Shown one piece after another: positions 7,044 to 15,434 of a DNA stretch of 33,029 bases. The DNA comes from an uncultured Collinsella sp. (GTDB lineage Bacteria; Actinomycetota; Coriobacteriia; Coriobacteriales; Coriobacteriaceae), in NCBI GenBank assembly GCA_900758885.1, contig CAAETD010000002.1, positions 1-33,029 on the forward strand, read 5' to 3'. Made by a program: the position numbers and the translations under genes. Position 1 is the stretch's first letter. Each line of letters starts with the position of its first letter. Under the pieces are notes generated by a model. It was not told the DNA's origin and did not search any database. It saw only the letters and a program-made list of their open reading frames with translations.

Positions 7044-8807
7044 ATGGAGCAACTCATCGCCATCATCGAAAAGGGCCAGCCCTTTTTCAACGCGATCGCC
7101 CGCAACAAGTACCTCAAGGCGATCCGCGACGGCTTTATCTCCGTCATCCCCATCATCATCTTCTCGTCCATCTTCTGCCTGGTAGCCTCGGTCCCCAACA
7201 TCTGGGGTTTCTATTGGCCCGATGACATCAACAACGCTCTGTGGAAGTGCTACAACTACTCCATGGGCATCCTGGCCATCGCCTGCGCCGCCACCACGGC
7301 CAAGCACTTCGCCGACGCTCAGAACCGCGACCTGCCCAAGAATAACCAGATTAACTTTATCTCATGCATGTGCGCGGCCATCATCGGCTTCTTGCTCCTT
7401 TCGAGCGACACGATCGCCACGGACGCCGCCAGCGGTTTCAACACCACCTATCTTGGTTCCAAGGGCCTGCTGACCGCTTTCATCGCTGCGTTTGTGACCG
7501 GCATCATCTACAAGTTCTTCATTAAGCGCAACATCACCGTCAAGATGCCCGAGCAGGTTCCGCCCAACATCTCGCAGACCTTCAAGGACATCATCCCCTT
7601 CTCCGTCTGCATCACCGTCTTTTGGGTTTTTGACATCGTCTTCCGCGCTGCTTTTGGCTTCTGCTTTGCCCAGGGCGTCATCCAGGTGTTCCAGCCCCTG
7701 TTCACCGCTGCCGACGGCTATATCGGCCTCGCTGTGATTTACGGCGCCATGAGCCTCTTCTGGTTCGTCGGCGTCCACGGCCCCTCGATCGTCGAGCCCG
7801 CCATCGCCGCCGCTCTCGTTGCCAACATGACCGACAACCTGGCTGCGTTCCAGGCTGGCCAGCACGCTTCCGCTGTCCTGACCCAGGGTGCCCAGTACTT
7901 CGTCGTCTGCATGGGCGGCACCGGTGCCACGCTCGTCCTGGTCTTTATGTTCTGCTTCCTGGCCAAGTCCCAGGAGATGCGCGCCGTCGGTAAGGCCGCT
8001 ATCGTCCCCGTGTGCTTTGCCGTCAACGAGCCGCTGCTGTTCGCCGCACCCATCGTGCTCAATCCCGTCTTCTTTGTCCCGTTTGTCTTTGCCCCGATCG
8101 CCAACATCTGGATCCTCAAGATCTTTATCGACTTCTTGGGCATGAACGGCTTTATGTACACCCTGCCCTGGACCGTCCCCGGCCCCATCGGCACCATCAT
8201 GGGCCTGGGCTTCCAGCCGCTCGCCTTTGTGATGCTCGCCCTTATCCTAGTCGTCGACTTCGTTCTGTACTATCCGTTCTTCCGTGCCTATGACGCCCAG
8301 AAGTGCGCCGAGGAGGCCGAGATCTCCCAGGAGGAGCTCGCCGCCAAGAACGCCGAGAAGGCCGCCAAGCTCAACGACGCCTTCCAGGGCAAGGCTGACG
8401 CCAAGAGCGTTGCCGCCGGTGCTGCTGCCGAGGCCGTGAAGTCCGACGTCGCTCCCGCCGCCACCGAGGCCACGGCCACCAGCGACCTCAACGGCAAGCG
8501 CGTGCTCGTGCTCTGCCAGGGTGGCGGTACCTCGGGCCTGCTCGCCAACGCGCTGGCCAAGGCCGCCAAGGAGCGCGGCATTGATCTTGAGACCGCTGCC
8601 GAGGCCTATGGCAACCACGTTGACATGCTCCCCGACTTTGATCTGGTCGTCCTGGCCCCGCAGGCCGCCAGCTACCTGGCCGACCTGCAGAAGGACTGCG
8701 AGCGCGTGGGCAACAAGTGCGTCGCCTGCCGCGGTAAGCAGTACATCGAGCTTTCCCAGAACGGCGATAAGTCTCTCGCCTTCGTAAGCGAGCAACTCTC
8801 GAAGTAA
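7044..8807 (+). CDS. lacE: PTS lactose-specific EIICB, first copy (LacE)
   Basis: The membrane permease and phosphotransfer enzyme that imports lactose as lactose-6-phosphate. The 587-residue protein has an N-terminal EIIC of about 430 residues with several membrane segments and the conserved blocks NIYL-like NKYLKAIRDGFISVIPIIIFSS, GVHGPSIVEPAI, GGTGATLVL, NEPLLFAAPIVLNP and PWTVPGPIG. An Ala-rich linker (about 435-485) follows, then an EIIB domain with the phosphocysteine Cys491 in LVLCQGGGTSGLLANAL. Length and blocks match LacE of Gram-positive bacteria closely. The start has AGGAG 7 bases upstream. It forms a unit with lacG1 downstream and needs LacF (5129) for phosphate. Cellobiose or another beta-glycoside is a possible alternative substrate. 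Confidence 0.92.
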   Translation: MEQLIAIIEKGQPFFNAIARNKYLKAIRDGFISVIPIIIFSSIFCLVASVPNIWGFYWPDDINNALWKCYNYSMGILAIACAATTAKHFADAQNRDLPKNNQINFISCMCAAIIGFLLLSSDTIATDAASGFNTTYLGSKGLLTAFIAAFVTGIIYKFFIKRNITVKMPEQVPPNISQTFKDIIPFSVCITVFWVFDIVFRAAFGFCFAQGVIQVFQPLFTAADGYIGLAVIYGAMSLFWFVGVHGPSIVEPAIAAALVANMTDNLAAFQAGQHASAVLTQGAQYFVVCMGGTGATLVLVFMFCFLAKSQEMRAVGKAAIVPVCFAVNEPLLFAAPIVLNPVFFVPFVFAPIANIWILKIFIDFLGMNGFMYTLPWTVPGPIGTIMGLGFQPLAFVMLALILVVDFVLYYPFFRAYDAQKCAEEAEISQEELAAKNAEKAAKLNDAFQGKADAKSVAAGAAAEAVKSDVAPAATEATATSDLNGKRVLVLCQGGGTSGLLANALAKAAKERGIDLETAAEAYGNHVDMLPDFDLVVLAPQAASYLADLQKDCERVGNKCVACRGKQYIELSQNGDKSLAFVSEQLSK

Positions 8808-8816
8808 GTAACGCTC

Positions 8817-8850
8817 AGGGCCAGCCGACCATCCAAGACCGGCTGGCCCT
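8817..8850 (+). other. Intercistronic hairpin between lacE1 and lacG1
   Basis: A perfect 10-bp stem, AGGGCCAGCC (8817-8826) with GGCTGGCCCT (8841-8850), lies in the 66-base gap and is followed only by TCGATTT. It may reduce read-through to lacG or protect the lacE mRNA. The lacE2-lacG2 gap has a hairpin in the same position with a different sequence. Confidence 0.6.
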
Positions 8851-8873
8851 TCGATTTAGACGATTGGATCATC

Positions 8874-10313
8874 ATGTCCGTTAACCCTGCTAGCGTCACC
8901 AACCCGCCTGCGCAGTTTCCCGAGGGCTTTGTCTTTGGCGGCGCCACTGCTGCTTACCAGGTAGAGGGCGAGACCCGCACCCACGGTAAGGGCAAAGTCG
9001 CCTGGGACGACTTCTTGGAGGCCCAGGGGCGCTTTTCCCCCGATCCCGCTTCGGACTTCTACAACCAGTACCCCGTCGATCTGGAGCTGTGCGAGGAGTT
9101 TGGCATCAACGGCATTCGCCTCTCTATCGCCTGGAGCCGCATCTTCCCCAACGGCACCGGCGAGATCAACCCCGAGGGCGTGCAGTTCTACCACGATCTC
9201 TTCGCCGAGTGCCATAAGCACCACGTTGAGCCGTTTGTCACGCTGCATCACTTCGATACGCCGCTGCCCTTCTTTGAGAAGGGCGACTTCCTCAACCGCG
9301 AGACCATCGACGCCTTTGTGGACTTTGCCACCTTCTGCTTTAAGGAGTACGCCGACCAGGTGACCTACTGGTTCACCTTTAACGAGATCTGGGCCGACGC
9401 CTCCAACACCTACATCGAGGGCACCTTCCCCGGTGGCGTCAAGGCGCATCTGGCCGAGGCTTTCCAGTGCGAGCACAACATGATGCTCGCCCACGCCAAG
9501 GCTGTGCTTGCCTTCCACAACGGCGGTTTTAAGGGCAAGATCGGCGTCATTCAGTCGTTGGAGTTTAAGTATCCGCTCAACGAGAACGACCCCGCCGACA
9601 TCAAGGCCGCCAACAACGAGCACGTGCTGCAGAACCAGTTCTTGCTCGATGCCACCTTCCGCGGCGACTATGCGCCCGACACCCTCGAGTGCGCCAACCG
9701 CCTGGCTGCCGTCTCGGGCGGCACCATCGAGATCCTGGACGAGGACCTCGAGATTATGCGCGAGGCCGCGCTCTACAACGACTACCTGGGCGTTAACAAC
9801 TACCAATGCCGTTTCTTGAAGGCTTACGATGGCGAGAACGACCTGCACCACAACGGTACGGGCGAGAAGGGCACCGGGCGCTGGCGTGTTAAGGGTATTG
9901 GCGAGCATGTGAACAAGCCTGGCATCCCCACCACCGACTGGGACTGGATCATCTATCCCGAGGGTCTGTTCGATCTGCTCGTCTACATTAAGCAGCGCTA
10001 CCCCAACTACAAGCAGATCTTCATCACCGAGAACGGCATGGGCTACAAGGACCCCTACAAGGACGGTTTTGTGGACGACCGGCCGCGCATCGACTACATC
10101 GAGCAGCACCTGCGCTGGCTGCTCAAGGCCATGGAGGTTGGCGTCAACGTGGGCGGCTACTTCCTGTGGAGCCTGCAGGATCAGTTTTCCTGGACCAATG
10201 GCTACAACAAGCGCTATGGCTTCTTCTACGTTGACTTTGAAACCCAGAAGCGCACGCCCAAGGCAAGCGCATACTGGTATAAGCACGTGGCGCAGACCCG
10301 TCGTCTGGACTAG
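8874..10313 (+). CDS. lacG: 6-phospho-beta-galactosidase, first copy (LacG)
   Basis: A cytoplasmic GH1 enzyme predicted to hydrolyse lactose-6-phosphate to glucose and galactose-6-phosphate. In 479 residues it shows the start block FPEGFVFGGATAAYQVEG, the acid/base glutamate Glu171 in TFNEIW, and the nucleophile Glu386 in ITENGMGY. The phosphate/sugar-recognition residues Ser439, Trp440, Lys446 and Tyr448 lie in FSWTNGYNKRYGFFYVDFE. The Trp after Ser is the feature that in LacG favours galacto over gluco substrates, so LacG is preferred to a 6-phospho-beta-glucosidase. A weak GGAT site precedes the ATG. It follows lacE1 by 66 bases and ends before a strong terminator. LacG2 (13719) is a clear paralogue. 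Confidence 0.93.
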   Translation: MSVNPASVTNPPAQFPEGFVFGGATAAYQVEGETRTHGKGKVAWDDFLEAQGRFSPDPASDFYNQYPVDLELCEEFGINGIRLSIAWSRIFPNGTGEINPEGVQFYHDLFAECHKHHVEPFVTLHHFDTPLPFFEKGDFLNRETIDAFVDFATFCFKEYADQVTYWFTFNEIWADASNTYIEGTFPGGVKAHLAEAFQCEHNMMLAHAKAVLAFHNGGFKGKIGVIQSLEFKYPLNENDPADIKAANNEHVLQNQFLLDATFRGDYAPDTLECANRLAAVSGGTIEILDEDLEIMREAALYNDYLGVNNYQCRFLKAYDGENDLHHNGTGEKGTGRWRVKGIGEHVNKPGIPTTDWDWIIYPEGLFDLLVYIKQRYPNYKQIFITENGMGYKDPYKDGFVDDRPRIDYIEQHLRWLLKAMEVGVNVGGYFLWSLQDQFSWTNGYNKRYGFFYVDFETQKRTPKASAYWYKHVAQTRRLD

Positions 10314-10358
10314 CGGCTGGCGGGGTCGCCTGCCCACATAACCTGTCCCCATTTCTCA

Positions 10359-10402
10359 GCCGGGGGCGGCACGTCACACGGCGCGCCGCCCCCGGCCTTT
10401 TT
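10359..10402 (+). terminator. Terminator of the lacE1-lacG1 unit
   Basis: The perfect 12-bp stem GCCGGGGGCGGC (10359-10370) / GCCGCCCCCGGC (10385-10396) is followed by CTTTTT. Confidence 0.9.
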
Positions 10403-10416
10403 GTGCAGGTCGGAAG

Positions 10417-10562
10417 CCGTTTGTCTCAATCTGTAACATCTAGCCGAGTTTTTAGGTCCTAGCTGTTACAGATCGAGACAAACGGAATAAGCCGGACCGA
10501 ATTGTCTAAATCTGTAACATCTAGCTGAGATTTTCGGCCCTACCTGTTACAGATTTAGACGA
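10417..10562. repeat. Tandem pair of hairpin repeats, copies A and B
   Basis: Copy A has arms at 10423-10438 and 10464-10479, extended outward to 10417 and 10485. Copy B has arms at 10504-10519 and 10545-10560. Each arm reads GTCTnnATCTGTAACA or its complement, and each loop is exactly 25 bases, starting TCTAGC. Two base pairs differ between A and B in a way that keeps pairing in B (GTCTAAATC with GATTTAGAC). The cores are 24 bases apart. The same pair arrangement occurs after lacG2 at 15235-15371. These are likely REP-like elements placed after operon terminators. Confidence 0.8.
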
Positions 10563-10577
10563 ACAGGCCGAGCACGT

Positions 10578-11636
10578 CTACGCCCGCAGGTCCTTTACGC
10601 TGGAACGCTCGACCAACACGCCCGAGACGAGCGTACGGCTTCTGGAGCTCGGGGCTTCCAGACCTGAGACGACCTCGTTGAGCGCACGGACGCCCAGCTC
10701 ACGGTGGCGAAACTTCACCGACGTCAGAATCGAGTTGGGAATCGTCTTGTAGAGCTCATCGTCGAAGCCGATCACGGACACGTCGTCTGGCACACTGAGC
10801 CCTTTGTCACGTAGAGCCATCATCACGCCGTTTGCCATGCAGTCGTTAGCAGCGAGGACCGCCGTACAATCGGGCTTATCGGCAAGCACAAGGCCCGCGG
10901 CATAGCCACTATCCGCATTCCAATCGCCTTGCAGAGGCTCGGGCGGCTCAATGCCACGCGCCTCGAGCGCCGCTCGCCAACCTTTCATACGGCACTGGCT
11001 CGACAGCGCTTCTTTCTTACCAGAGACGAAGTACACGTTCTTGTGCCCGCGATTCAAGAAGTACTCGCACGCCATGCGCGCGCCGCCCTCTTGGTCGTCA
11101 CTGACGGTGGAGCAGGTAGGATGTTCCATTGATGTGATAATCACCGTCTTGAGGTCTTTCGGCGCCTCAAAAGTATCAAAGTCATCGACCATCTGACGCA
11201 GGTTGAAGATCATGCCGTCGACGGGAAGCTGCGACATCCTGCGCGCCGCATCGGCAAGGGTCATCTTCTCCCCCGCCCGCTTATTGATCATCGTGAGCGC
11301 AAAGCCTCGCTCTTCGGCGGCATCGGCGATACCGTCAATCATGTCCACGGCACCGCCCGACAAGTGGAACAGCACAACGCCGATGCACCCGTAACGGCCC
11401 AACTTGAGCGAACGAGCGGCAAAGTTGGTTCGAAATCCGAGCGCCTCCATTGCCGAATGGACCTTATCGCGTGTCGACTCTCGCACGCTATCGGGCTCGT
11501 TGATCACACGCGAAACCGTCTTGAGAGAAACACCCGCGGCAATCGCCACGTCGTTCATCGAGACGTTTTTCTTGTCCATCGTTGCCACTACTTCTCCAGT
11601 CGGTTTTGCATCGTTTGTTTTTTTGCGTTCTAGCAT
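10578..11636 (-). CDS. LacI-family transcriptional regulator (partner of lacE2-lacG2)
   Basis: A LacI/GalR-type repressor with the helix-turn-helix VSMNDVAIAAGVSLKTVSRVINEPDSVR, hinge FRTNFAARSLKLGRYG, and an effector domain containing ATCSTVSDDQEGGARMACEYFLNRGHKNVYFVSG-type and AANDCMANG blocks. As drawn it has 352 residues with a 19-residue tail before the usual start; an internal ATG at 11579 would give 333 residues, the same size as the paralogue at 5682, but its GGAG lies about 14 bases away. The ATG at 11636 has only a weak AGG. It is divergent from lacE2, and a 24-bp perfect palindrome lies between them, so local control of lacE2-lacG2 is likely. The effector is unknown. Confidence 0.9.
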   Translation of the reverse strand: MLERKKTNDAKPTGEVVATMDKKNVSMNDVAIAAGVSLKTVSRVINEPDSVRESTRDKVHSAMEALGFRTNFAARSLKLGRYGCIGVVLFHLSGGAVDMIDGIADAAEERGFALTMINKRAGEKMTLADAARRMSQLPVDGMIFNLRQMVDDFDTFEAPKDLKTVIITSMEHPTCSTVSDDQEGGARMACEYFLNRGHKNVYFVSGKKEALSSQCRMKGWRAALEARGIEPPEPLQGDWNADSGYAAGLVLADKPDCTAVLAANDCMANGVMMALRDKGLSVPDDVSVIGFDDELYKTIPNSILTSVKFRHRELGVRALNEVVSGLEAPSSRSRTLVSGVLVERSSVKDLRA

Positions 11637-11662
11637 ACACTACCTGCCCGACTGACAAATCA

Positions 11663-11763
11663 GCCGTTTATCGGACAATATCGACCGTTCACCCGTATAT
11701 CCTTGTTGCTCTTCCAAAAATGTCTTACGTTGTCATTAACGAAATGACAACGTTGTCATTTCG
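11663..11763 (+). promoter_or_regulatory. lacI2-lacE2 control region with 24-bp palindrome
   Basis: The half CGAAATGACAAC and its exact reverse complement form an uninterrupted 24-bp palindrome at 11740-11763, with central CG as usual for LacI-family operators. An extra half-site, CGTTGTCATT, lies at 11728-11737. Upstream are GCCGTTTATCGG (11663-11674) and ACCGTTCACCCG (11684-11695), the latter matching the motif before other sugar genes in the window. The gap 11637-11864 has no gene. Confidence 0.65.
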
Positions 11764-11864
11764 CAATGCCTTCCTTAAACGGGAAGGTTTCCGGGCAGTC
11801 CTGACCATCCATCGACGACCAGTTCCATCCACATGCATCGCGCATCGAGCAGCAAAGGAGCTCT

Positions 11865-13643
11865 ATGGACGCCATCGTAAAGATGCTCGAAAAGCATCAA
11901 CCGTTCTTTGAGAAGATCTCAAGGAACATCTACCTCCAGGCCATTAAGGACGGATTCCTTGGGTGCATGCCCATCGTCCTCACCTCTTCGATCTTCCTGC
12001 TGATTGCCACCCTTCCTGGCGTAGTTGGCATCACGCTGCCCCAGCCGCTCATCGACTGGTGCAACAAGCTGTACAACTTCACCATGGGCGTCATGGGCAT
12101 CATGGTTGCCGGCACCACCGCCAAGAACTTCACGGCTTCCATGAACCGTCGCATGCCCGCCGGCAAGGTGCTCAACGACGGCTCCACCATGGTTGCCGCC
12201 CAGTGCAGCATGCTGCTGCTCGCTGTTACGCAGTTCACCACCAAGTTCAACGGCTCCGAGCTTTCGGTCTTCGATTGCACCAGCATGGGTACACGCGGTC
12301 TGTTCTCCGCCTATATCGCCGCGTTCATTACCGTTTGGGTCTACAAATTCTGCGTCTCGCGCGATCTGACCATTAAGCTGCCCAAGGAGGTCCCGGGCGC
12401 CATCGCTCAGAACTTCCGCGACATCATCCCCTTCGGTGGCGCTGTCATCATCTGCGGCATCATCGATGTGGTTGTGCGCAACCTCATGGGCGTTCCGTTC
12501 TCCGAGCTGCTCATCAAGCTGCTCTCCCCGCTCTTCACTGCAGCAGAGACCTACCCCGGACTCATCCTTATTCAGGCAGCCACCGCGTTCTTCTGGTTCA
12601 TCGGCGTCCACGGCCCCTCGATCGTCCAGCCGGGCATCGACCCCATCCGTCTTGCCAACCAGGCCGAGAACCTGCAGGTTCTGCTGGCCGGTGGTCACCC
12701 CGCCCACTCCCTCACCTTTAACATGTCGCTCGTGGGTGAGTTCGGCGGCACCGGCGCCACGTTCATCGTGCCGCTTCTGCTGATTCTCTTTATGAAGTCC
12801 AAGCAGCTCAAAGCCATCGGTAAGGCCTCGATTGTTCCTGTTGCCTTCGCCGTCAACGAACCGCTGCTCTTTGGCGCGCCGATGATCCTTAACCCCTACA
12901 TGCTCATCCCCTTTGTTGCCGCCGGCTGCGTCAACGTAAGCGTTGCCAAGTTCTTTATCGACAACGTGGGCATGAACGGCTTCTCCTTCGTGGTGCCTTG
13001 GGCTACCCCTGCCCCCATCGGCATCTTCATCACCACGAACTTCCAGCTTATCGCCCTGGTATTTGTCGCGATCATCATCTTGCTGGACGCCATCATCTAC
13101 CTACCGTTCTTGAAGGCATACGATAAGCTGCTCTGCGACCAGGAAGCCGAGCGCGCCGCCGAGCTGGGTCTCGAGTCCGATGGTGCCGCTGCCATCGCCG
13201 CCAACGCCTCTGCGCCCGCTGTCGAGCAGGCTACCGCTTCCGTCGAGACGACCGCTGCCGCCGCCGACAGCGAGCCTGTCGCCGATCAGCCCGAGCCCGC
13301 TGCCGACGCATCCGCTAAGAAGGACGTCGACGGTCTGAAGGTCCTCGTCCTGTGCGCCGGCGCCGGCACCTCTGCCATGCTTGCCAACGCCATCAAGGAA
13401 GGTGCTGCGCAGACCGGAGAGAACATCGCTTCCTCCGCAGGCGCCTATGGCCAGCACACTGCCATCATGGATCAGTACGACGTCATCGTGCTCGCCCCGC
13501 AGGTTCGTAGCTACTACAACGACATGAAGGCCGACACCGATCGCCTGGGCATTAAGCTGCTCGCTCCCCGCGGTAAGGAATATATCGACCTTACTCGCGA
13601 CCCCGCTGGCGCCATCAAGTGGCTCCGCGAGAACCTCGACTAG
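11865..13643 (+). CDS. lacE: PTS lactose-family EIICB, second copy (LacE2)
   Basis: A 592-residue paralogue of the EIICB at 7044 with the same order: N-terminal EIIC (RNIYLQAIKDGFLGCMPIVLTSS, GVHGPSIVQPGI, GGTGATFIVP, NEPLLFGAPMILNP, PWATPAPIGIF), a long Ala/Glu-rich linker (about 425-485), and an EIIB domain with the phosphocysteine Cys497 in LVLCAGAGTSAMLANAI. It imports and phosphorylates a beta-galactoside, probably lactose or a related sugar. The sequence has drifted enough from copy 1 (for example IVQPGIDPIRLANQ versus IVEPAIAAALVANM) that a different substrate is possible. An AAAGGAGC site precedes the ATG. It lies upstream of lacG2 and has no EIIA gene of its own nearby. Confidence 0.9.
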   Translation: MDAIVKMLEKHQPFFEKISRNIYLQAIKDGFLGCMPIVLTSSIFLLIATLPGVVGITLPQPLIDWCNKLYNFTMGVMGIMVAGTTAKNFTASMNRRMPAGKVLNDGSTMVAAQCSMLLLAVTQFTTKFNGSELSVFDCTSMGTRGLFSAYIAAFITVWVYKFCVSRDLTIKLPKEVPGAIAQNFRDIIPFGGAVIICGIIDVVVRNLMGVPFSELLIKLLSPLFTAAETYPGLILIQAATAFFWFIGVHGPSIVQPGIDPIRLANQAENLQVLLAGGHPAHSLTFNMSLVGEFGGTGATFIVPLLLILFMKSKQLKAIGKASIVPVAFAVNEPLLFGAPMILNPYMLIPFVAAGCVNVSVAKFFIDNVGMNGFSFVVPWATPAPIGIFITTNFQLIALVFVAIIILLDAIIYLPFLKAYDKLLCDQEAERAAELGLESDGAAAIAANASAPAVEQATASVETTAAAADSEPVADQPEPAADASAKKDVDGLKVLVLCAGAGTSAMLANAIKEGAAQTGENIASSAGAYGQHTAIMDQYDVIVLAPQVRSYYNDMKADTDRLGIKLLAPRGKEYIDLTRDPAGAIKWLRENLD

Positions 13644-13657
13644 TTCCTCCCTCTGTT

Positions 13658-13684
13658 GGTGCCCGGATCCCCAGTTCGGGCACC
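13658..13684 (+). other. Intercistronic hairpin between lacE2 and lacG2
   Basis: GGTGCCCG (13658-13665) pairs with CGGGCACC (13677-13684) in the 75-base gap, followed by TCTCCCT rather than a U run. It occupies the same position as the hairpin between lacE1 and lacG1. Confidence 0.6.
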
Positions 13685-13718
13685 TCTCCCTATTCCTATC
13701 CCACAGAAAGGATGACTC

Positions 13719-15140
13719 ATGACCAATCCCATGCAGTTCCCCGACGGCTTTGTGTTTGGCGGCGCCACCGCCGCTTACCAGGTTGAGGGCGAGACCCGCA
13801 CGCACGGCAAGGGCAAAGTGCCCTGGGACGATTTCCTGGCTGCTCAGGGTCGCTTCTCCCCCGACCCCGCAAGCGATTTCTACAACAAGTATCCGGTCGA
13901 TATCGACCTGTGCCAGCGCTTCGGCATCAACGGCATTCGCGTCTCCATCGCTTGGAGCCGTATCTTCCCCAGTGGCACCGGCGAGGTTAACCCCGAGGGC
14001 GTCGCTTTCTATCACGAGCTCTTTGCCACCTGCAATAAAGCCGGCGTTATCCCCTATGTCACGCTCGATCACTTCGATACGCCCGAGGCCTTTTACCAGA
14101 ACGGCGGCGAGGGCTTCCTGACGCGCACGACGATCGACGCCTTTGTCGAGTACGCCAAGTTCTGCTTTGCCGAGTTCACCGAGGTCAAGCACTGGTTTAC
14201 CTTTAACGAGATCCCCGCGACCGCCGAGGGCAGCTTTATCGTCGGCAACTGGCCGCACGGCGAGAAGTATCGCCTGGATAAGGCCTTCCAGCTCATGCAC
14301 AACATGATGGTGGCCCATGCCAAGGCCGTCGTCGCCTTCCACGAGGGCGGCTTTGAGGGCGAGATCGGCATTGTCCAGAACCTGGAGCCCAAGTACCCCC
14401 TCGACCCCAACAACGCCGCCGACTGCGAGGCAGCTCGCATGGCCGACGTCATCAACAACCGCTGGGTACTCGACGCCACCTTCCGCGGCCACTATGCAGC
14501 CGACACCATGGAGGCTGCGACCAAGCTGGCCCATATCGCCGGCGGCGAGCTCGACGTCCGCGACGAGGACATCGCCGCGCTGACCGCCGCGCTCCCCTAC
14601 AACGATTGCCTGGGCGTCAACACCTACAAGTGCCAGTTCCTGCGTGCCGCCGAGGGCGAAAACGACATCAACCACAATGGCACCGGCGACAAGGGCTCCT
14701 CGCGCTGGTTCCTCAAGGGCGTGGGCGAGTCATGCGTGCGCGAAGGCGTACCCACCACCGATTGGGACTGGATTATCTATCCCGAAGGCCTCTACGACCT
14801 GCTGCTACGCATTAAGAACGATTACCCCAACTACAAGAAGATCTACATCACCGAGAACGGCATGGGCTATAAGGACGACTTCGAGGATGGCTTTATCGAC
14901 GACGCCCCTCGCATCGACTACATGCGTCAGCATCTCGCATGGATCCTCAAGGCAATCGACGGCGGCGTGAACGTCGACGGTTACTTCGTGTGGTCGCTGC
15001 AGGACCAGTTCTCCTGGACCAACGGCTACAACAAGCGCTACGGCCTGTTCTACATCGACTTTGAGACCCAGAAGCGCTATCCCAAGGCGAGCGCGTACTG
15101 GTACAAGAACGTCGCGGAGACCGGCCTGCTTATGGCCTAG
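13719..15140 (+). CDS. lacG: 6-phospho-beta-galactosidase, second copy (LacG2)
   Basis: A GH1 enzyme of 473 residues, a paralogue of the one at 8874. It has FPDGFVFGGATAAYQVEG at 7-24, the acid/base Glu164 in TFNEIP, the nucleophile Glu379 in ITENGMGY, and the 6-phosphogalactoside recognition set Ser432, Trp433, Lys439, Tyr441 in FSWTNGYNKRYGLFYIDFE. The loop after the acid/base (NEIPATAEGSFIVGNWPHGEKY) and a VTLDHFDTP block where copy 1 has VTLHHFDTP differ, which might change aglycone preference. An AAAGGA site precedes the ATG. It is cotranscribed with lacE2 and ends before a strong terminator. Confidence 0.92.
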   Translation: MTNPMQFPDGFVFGGATAAYQVEGETRTHGKGKVPWDDFLAAQGRFSPDPASDFYNKYPVDIDLCQRFGINGIRVSIAWSRIFPSGTGEVNPEGVAFYHELFATCNKAGVIPYVTLDHFDTPEAFYQNGGEGFLTRTTIDAFVEYAKFCFAEFTEVKHWFTFNEIPATAEGSFIVGNWPHGEKYRLDKAFQLMHNMMVAHAKAVVAFHEGGFEGEIGIVQNLEPKYPLDPNNAADCEAARMADVINNRWVLDATFRGHYAADTMEAATKLAHIAGGELDVRDEDIAALTAALPYNDCLGVNTYKCQFLRAAEGENDINHNGTGDKGSSRWFLKGVGESCVREGVPTTDWDWIIYPEGLYDLLLRIKNDYPNYKKIYITENGMGYKDDFEDGFIDDAPRIDYMRQHLAWILKAIDGGVNVDGYFVWSLQDQFSWTNGYNKRYGLFYIDFETQKRYPKASAYWYKNVAETGLLMA

Positions 15141-15166
15141 TTTCCGCCGCATACCCCCCCTGTCGG

Positions 15167-15207
15167 CCGCATGCGAACCCCTCCACGGGTTCGCATGCGG
15201 CTTTTTT
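15167..15207 (+). terminator. Terminator of the lacE2-lacG2 unit
   Basis: The perfect 14-bp stem CCGCATGCGAACCC (15167-15180) / GGGTTCGCATGCGG (15187-15200) is followed by CTTTTTTG. Confidence 0.93.
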
Positions 15208-15234
15208 GTTTTGGTGGGCCCGAGCGAATCATTC

Positions 15235-15371
15235 GTCTCGATCTGTAACATCTAGCAGGGATTTTCGGTCTTAAATGTTACAGATCGAGACAAACAGAAC
15301 GCCCGAGCAGAAATATCTAGATCTGTAACACGTAGCCCACTTTCGACCGTCTACCTGTTACAGATCGAGAC
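15235..15371. repeat. Tandem pair of hairpin repeats, copies C and D
   Basis: Copy C has perfect 16-bp arms at 15235-15250 and 15276-15291 (GTCTCGATCTGTAACA). Copy D has arms at 15315-15330 and 15356-15371 with two mismatches. Both loops are 25 bases and the copies are 23 bases apart, as in the pair at 10417-10562. They lie in the 368-base gap 15141-15508, which has no gene. Confidence 0.8.
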
Positions 15372-15434
15372 AATAAGATAGTCAAATCCAAACTTTCCAA
15401 GCAGTTATGAACCATGGTTTCCAGTTTCCGGTAT

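Noticed and set aside
8856..10352. 498-codon open frame antisense to lacG1 (and a similar 524-codon one at 13101-14675)
   Set aside because: Both lie exactly opposite secure GH1 genes, lack ribosome sites and family motifs, and are explained by strong third-position G/C bias in paralogous genes.
10417..15371. CRISPR array from the repeated ATCTGTAACA...TGTTACAGAT blocks
   Set aside because: There are only two copies at each place. The conserved parts are hairpin arms with a semi-conserved loop rather than direct repeats with unrelated spacers, and no cas gene is present.
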